In this document: positions 5,196 to 6,081 of the stretch, one piece after another
Layout of the letters: each line of letters begins with the position of its first letter
How positions within the stretch are numbered: the stretch's first letter is position 1
NCBI GenBank assembly: GCA_027063105.1
Contig: JAMOSL010000162.1
Span: 1 to 6,081, forward strand
Length of the DNA: 6,081 nt
Reading direction: 5' to 3'
From: Campylobacteraceae bacterium
GTDB taxonomy: Bacteria > Campylobacterota > Campylobacteria > Campylobacterales > Sulfurovaceae
Notes under the pieces: model-generated
Told to the model about the DNA's origin: nothing
Database searches by the model: none
What the model saw: the letters and a program-made list of their open reading frames with translations, nothing else
Translations under genes and position numbers: made by a program

Positions 5196-6081
5196 ATGTC
5201 TAATAAATTAAAAAAAGAACAATCCCCATACCTTATTCAACATGCTGAAAATCCAGTGGATTGGTATCCATGGGGAGATGAAGCCTTTAATAAAGCAAAA
5301 AAAGAGAATAAAGCAATATTTTTATCAATAGGTTATAGTAGTTGTCATTGGTGTCATGTTATGGAGAAAGAATCCTTCGAGAATAAGGAAATAGCTGAAA
5401 TTTTAAATCAAAACTTTGTATCTATTAAAGTTGATAGAGAAGAGAGACCAGATATAGATAAGCATTTTCAGAGTGTATATCAACTTATGAATGGTCGTTC
5501 TGGAGGTTGGCCAACTTCTATTTTTTTAACAGAAGATAAGAAACCATTTTACTCTGCAACTTATATTCCACCAGAGGCTAAATATGGAATGATGGGATTT
5601 AATGAACTCTTAGTTACTATTAAAAAGAAATATACAGCACAAAAAGATTTATTAACAGAAAAAGCAGAAGAGATACTTAGATTCATAGACCCACAAGATA
5701 AAAAAATTCAAGCAACAAAACTAGACAATTCTATCATATTAAGATTTGAACAACAAGCAGAACAACTTATGGATAAGGATAATGGAGGATTTAATAAAGC
5801 TCCTAAGTTTCCCCAAGTCTCTCTTTTAGAGCTTCTCTTGGATACATATTCATTGACCAATAATAAATCTACTCTAAATATGGCAACAAAAACTTTAGAT
5901 AATATGATGAAAGGTGGATTATATGATATTGTAGAGGGTGGGTTTTGTCGATATAGTACAGATAATATTTGGTTAGTTCCACACTTTGAAAAGATGAGTT
6001 ATGATAATGCTCTTTTAATAACCTTATATTTAAAATCTTATCAGATTACAAAAGATATAAAATATAAAAATATTGCATTGG
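5196..6081 (+). CDS. DUF255 thioredoxin-fold protein (YyaL/SPATA20 type), C-terminus missing
   Basis: The frame is open from ATG 5196 to the right edge (295 full codons), about 40-45% of the roughly 650-700 residues usual for the family. The family signature is clear: SPYLIQHAENPVDWYPWG at 10-27, GYSSCHWCHVMEKESFE at 46-62 with the thioredoxin-type site C50-H-W-C53, VDREERPDID at 79-88, and GGWPTSIFLT at 103-112. The second, alpha-helical barrel part begins with GGFNKAPKFPQ at 197-207 and contains GGFCRYS at 248-254 and VPHFEKMSYDNALL at 261-274. There is no signal peptide, so it should be cytoplasmic. Family members carry an N-terminal thioredoxin-like domain fused to a glycoside-hydrolase or epimerase-like (alpha/alpha) barrel, and their reaction is not established. 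It is transcribed divergently from dsbD, which gives the locus a thiol-redox theme, but no direct partnership is shown. Confidence 0.93.
   Translation, partial: MSNKLKKEQSPYLIQHAENPVDWYPWGDEAFNKAKKENKAIFLSIGYSSCHWCHVMEKESFENKEIAEILNQNFVSIKVDREERPDIDKHFQSVYQLMNGRSGGWPTSIFLTEDKKPFYSATYIPPEAKYGMMGFNELLVTIKKKYTAQKDLLTEKAEEILRFIDPQDKKIQATKLDNSIILRFEQQAEQLMDKDNGGFNKAPKFPQVSLLELLLDTYSLTNNKSTLNMATKTLDNMMKGGLYDIVEGGFCRYSTDNIWLVPHFEKMSYDNALLITLYLKSYQITKDIKYKNIAL

Overview
The window is AT-rich and densely packed. It holds two complete genes and two genes cut by the window edges. The DsbD and NFACT proteins, the low GC and the T-rich promoter style suggest a low-GC Campylobacterota bacterium of the Arcobacter or Sulfurimonas kind. 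That assignment is an inference from style and gene content; there is no rRNA or other marker here to settle it.

Layout. Positions 1-1886 (minus strand) carry the N-terminal 628 codons of a large exported protein. It has a Sec signal peptide, a PPC-type beta-sandwich domain, a long FG-GAP/VCBS-type beta-propeller with eight Asp-rich calcium-loop motifs, and the beginning of a DUF4214 domain that runs off the left edge. A 63-bp gap (1887-1949) holds a weak hairpin/T-tract and a consensus -10 box for that gene. Positions 1950-3296 (minus) encode a short NFACT/RqcH-family protein. Positions 3293-5071 (minus) encode a full-length DsbD with all six redox cysteines. The dsbD stop and the NFACT start share an ATGA overlap, so these two form a translationally coupled pair. 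A 124-bp divergent intergenic region (5072-5195) separates dsbD from a plus-strand DUF255 thioredoxin-fold protein of the YyaL/SPATA20 type, whose first 295 codons reach the right edge.

How the genes may work together. DsbD carries reducing power from cytoplasmic thioredoxin across the inner membrane to periplasmic thiol proteins. The divergent DUF255 protein has a CHWC thioredoxin-type site and no export signal, so the region has a thiol-redox theme. The NFACT protein is expected to act on stalled large ribosomal subunits in the cytoplasm; its coupling to dsbD is the least expected arrangement. The exported propeller protein appears to be a separate transcription unit.

No RNA gene, CRISPR array, insertion sequence, attachment site or replication origin was seen. 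Nothing here amounts to a clearly new system. The most useful leads are the exported PPC-propeller-DUF4214 architecture, the coupled dsbD-NFACT pair, the altered motifs in both of those proteins, and the symmetric sites in the divergent promoter region.
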